Source: Aquimarina sp. (GTDB lineage Bacteria > Bacteroidota > Bacteroidia > Flavobacteriales > Flavobacteriaceae). Taken from it: a stretch of DNA of 8,876 nt. The translations under genes were made by a program, and so were the position numbers. Every line of letters begins with the position of its first letter. Position 1 is the stretch's first letter. The stretch spans positions 1 to 8,876 of the forward strand of contig NZVW01000040.1 of assembly GCA_002697475.1 (NCBI GenBank), in the 5' to 3' direction. Under the pieces are notes generated by a model. It made no database searches, was not told where the DNA came from, and saw only the letters and a list, made by a program, of their open reading frames with translations. Positions 7,430 to 8,876 of this stretch are shown here, piece by piece.

Positions 7430-7468
7430 ATAAAGTCTGATAAAGTTAATTCCTCTATCAGACTTTAT
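7430..7468 (-). terminator. Hairpin terminator after the serine hydrolase
   Basis: ATAAAGTCTGATA (7430-7442) pairs perfectly with TATCAGACTTTAT (7456-7468), a 13-bp stem with a 13-base loop. It begins 15 bases past the stop at 7483 and is followed on the minus strand by TTTACATACAAAT. It separates the hydrolase from the three-gene operon, whose own promoter must lie between the hairpin and 7388 or overlap it. Confidence 0.68.
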
Positions 7469-7482
7469 GGTAATCCTATTGT

Positions 7483-8712
7483 TTAAGGTTGTATCCAGGC
7501 GTCATTAAAGGCATTAAATATTAGCTGTCTTAGACTTGTAGTGCCTTGAAAGGTAACGCCCTGACAGTTCATCACCACTACGCAATCTATACCATTTATA
7601 GGAAACATTTGAATTTGTGTTTGCACTCCCTGAGACACAGAGGGGTCACTGCTTGTTCCTATTCCGCCGGCTTTTCCATAATATTTTCCATGAATTTCAT
7701 TAGAAGCGCTGGAGTTATCCATACCCAGACGATGTAACTTCATAATATCTCTTTGTTCCTTAGAAACAAGTATCTCTGTATGCTCAAAATATGCGTTCAC
7801 CTTTGCCATTTCCAGAGTGGTCATAAAATAACCTCCGCCTCCGGATTTGTTATTCCAGCTTCCATAATATTGACCGTTAGTTGAATTTGCAGGATCGTTT
7901 ACATTATAATAAAGAGTTGAGGTTTCTCTGTCCTCAGGAAAGCAGCCTACAAGAGGAAGTGATAATCTGTCAAATATATTTTCTTGCATGTATAAAAGAT
8001 ACATGAACTGGGTATTGGCGTCGTTTTCAATATCTATCGCAGGACTACCTTCTAAGGCACTCCATAGAGAAGGAATAAGTACTCTGAATAAAGCGAAATT
8101 GACATTAAGATAGTTACGTGTTGTAGCATTAACAACGCCAGTTTGTATACAGGTTTTTAAGCCTTCATACCCTAGAGTAGTGTCAAAATTATTGTTAGTA
8201 CTTTGCAATCCCGATTCATGCTTTAGTAAGTCTTTAAAGGTAAGTTCACTAATACCAGGTCCTTTTGTCCAGGAATCCGGTAACCATTCATTAATTTTAT
8301 CTTCAATAGTTAAATTATTAGCTTCTAAAAGTTGCATAGCGGCAATAGCAGTATAGAATTTAGAAACACTTGCTATATTGATTTCCTTATTTAAGGTAAA
8401 ATTTACATTTCCATCTATAGCAATTCTCGCTTTACCAAAGGCATCGGACTTAGCCAGATTCCCATTTTTACTGATGGTATATGCCCAACCTACCGGTGCG
8501 TCTCCTCCGGCATTTACATAATTAATTAGGTTCTCTTCAAAAAGATCAATATCAAATATTGGTGCATTGGATTGAAATTCTGTAACGCTATCGTCTTTTT
8601 CGCAGCTTATTAAACTTATCATTGTAAACCCTGCGATTAAAATTTGTGAGATTACTTTTTTAAAAACTGTTTGTCTTTTATTTACTGTGATGTTTTTTTC
8701 GATTGTTTTCAT
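7483..8712 (-). CDS. Lipoprotein serine hydrolase, class C beta-lactamase / penicillin-binding fold
   Basis: The frame is 409 codons from ATG 8712; a GTG at 8736 would add 8 residues. ATG is preferred because the GTG lies inside the promoter-like palindrome arm. A long basic leader (MKTIEKNITVNKRQTVFKK) and hydrophobic stretch end in lipobox LISC with C37, followed by EKDDS, so the protein is probably an envelope lipoprotein. The beta-lactamase-fold motifs are SVSK (S115 to K118) in NIASVSKFYTA, YLN (201-203), and KAGG (347-350) in place of the usual KTG or HxG. Other family marks are LTIEDKINEWLP, LTFKDLLKHESGL and the glycine loop KSGGGGYF. Known relatives include D-aminopeptidases, esterases, carboxypeptidases and EstB-like enzymes, so the substrate cannot be assigned and drug resistance should not be assumed. 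It appears monocistronic, with a hairpin downstream. Confidence 0.88.
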   Translation of the reverse strand: MKTIEKNITVNKRQTVFKKVISQILIAGFTMISLISCEKDDSVTEFQSNAPIFDIDLFEENLINYVNAGGDAPVGWAYTISKNGNLAKSDAFGKARIAIDGNVNFTLNKEINIASVSKFYTAIAAMQLLEANNLTIEDKINEWLPDSWTKGPGISELTFKDLLKHESGLQSTNNNFDTTLGYEGLKTCIQTGVVNATTRNYLNVNFALFRVLIPSLWSALEGSPAIDIENDANTQFMYLLYMQENIFDRLSLPLVGCFPEDRETSTLYYNVNDPANSTNGQYYGSWNNKSGGGGYFMTTLEMAKVNAYFEHTEILVSKEQRDIMKLHRLGMDNSSASNEIHGKYYGKAGGIGTSSDPSVSQGVQTQIQMFPINGIDCVVVMNCQGVTFQGTTSLRQLIFNAFNDAWIQP

Positions 8713-8739
8713 GATCGTGTTTTTTTGTTGATTCACCCT

Positions 8740-8768
8740 TATATCCCCAGGTGAATGTTTTTGTTACC
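8740..8768 (-). promoter_or_regulatory. Candidate ECF-like promoter of the serine hydrolase
   Basis: On the minus strand GGTAACA (8768-8762) is followed after 16 bases by GATATA (8745-8740), about 27 bases before the ATG at 8712. The GGTAAC-type upstream element and 16-base spacing resemble extracytoplasmic-function sigma promoters more than the Bacteroidota housekeeping TTTG/TAnnTTTG pair. The same pair with the same spacing occurs in the opposite arm (8848-8854 and 8871-8876, plus strand). The sigma factor is unknown. Confidence 0.35.
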
Positions 8769-8780
8769 CTTTTTTGCGAA

Positions 8781-8835
8781 TTTTTTTGAAAAAAAATCCG
8801 GGAATTGAAACTTCCCGGATTTTTTTTCAAAAAAA
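8781..8835. terminator. Bidirectional terminator-like core of the palindrome
   Basis: CCGGGAA (8798-8804) pairs with TTCCCGG (8812-8818). An A-tract precedes the stem and a T-tract follows it (A8 at 8789-8796, T8 at 8820-8827), so both strands read as a GC stem followed by eight T residues. It would stop transcripts entering from either side. The neighbouring hydrolase starts here rather than ending here, so the transcript it serves would have to come from beyond 8876. Confidence 0.55.
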
Positions 8836-8876
8836 ATTACAAAAAATGGTAACAAAGACATTCACTAAGGGATATA

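Larger units (their letters stand above)
8740..8876. repeat. 137-bp imperfect palindrome at right edge
   Basis: Left arm 8740-8804 and right arm 8812-8876 are inverted copies of about 65 bases around the 7-base loop TTGAAAC (8805-8811). Mismatches or wobbles are few, at 8748-8750, 8759, 8769, 8777-8778 and 8780. The right arm ends exactly at the window edge, so the palindrome may be longer. It includes matching A/T runs, GTGAATG against CATTCAC, and TATATCCC against GGGATATA. It could be a mirrored leader of a divergent paralogue, a MITE-like element, or a cruciform-forming site. Confidence 0.85.

Noticed and set aside
8713..8736. GTG start at 8736 for the serine hydrolase
   Set aside because: It adds only 8 polar residues, lies 5 bases or fewer from the candidate -10 element, and would probably precede the transcription start. 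The ATG at 8712 gives a usual lipoprotein leader.

Overview
The window is AT-rich and looks like a chromosomal segment of a marine or soil member of the Flavobacteriia (Bacteroidota). The supporting signs are: a secreted repeat adhesin of the gliding/T9SS type; PKD and 'DPNDK'-type (DUF7619-like) domains; a lipoprotein with a Bacteroidota-style leader; AUG starts without Shine-Dalgarno sequences but with A/T-rich leaders; and long perfect hairpins between genes. All six genes read on the minus strand, so transcription runs from high to low coordinates. No tRNA, rRNA, CRISPR array, transposase or integrase was seen.

From right to left in transcription order. (1) The right edge (8740-8876) is a 137-bp imperfect palindrome. 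Its core resembles a bidirectional terminator, and each arm carries the same promoter-like pair (GGTAACA, 16 nt, GATATA) pointing outward. (2) Next is a lipoprotein serine hydrolase of the class C beta-lactamase fold (7483-8712), ending in a strong hairpin. (3) A tightly packed three-gene operon follows (7387 down to 2384). It encodes a PKD/DUF7619-like protein with a C-terminal outer-membrane beta-barrel, a TPR-CHAT (caspase-like) protease with a signal peptide and a C-terminal membrane anchor, and a small retropepsin-like aspartic protease. The genes overlap by 20 and 4 bases. (4) A 310-base non-coding gap (2074-2383) holds a weak terminator and a cluster of AGGT/ACCT inverted half-sites. 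(5) A phage-tail-collar (microcystin-dependent-protein family) gene lies at 1483-2073 and ends in a hairpin. (6) Last is the 5' part of a large secreted adhesin with 79-residue tandem repeats, running off the left edge.

The most interesting unit is the three-gene operon. It predicts one barrel-anchored outer-membrane protein with a periplasmic or surface Ig-like part, one inner-membrane-anchored periplasmic caspase-like protease with both catalytic residues present, and one apparently cytoplasmic aspartic protease, all translated from overlapping frames. A proteolytic relay across the envelope is a reasonable hypothesis. It is inference from domains and gene order only. The tail-collar gene has no phage neighbours and sits directly before a secreted adhesin, so it is more likely a domesticated surface or assembly protein than prophage debris.
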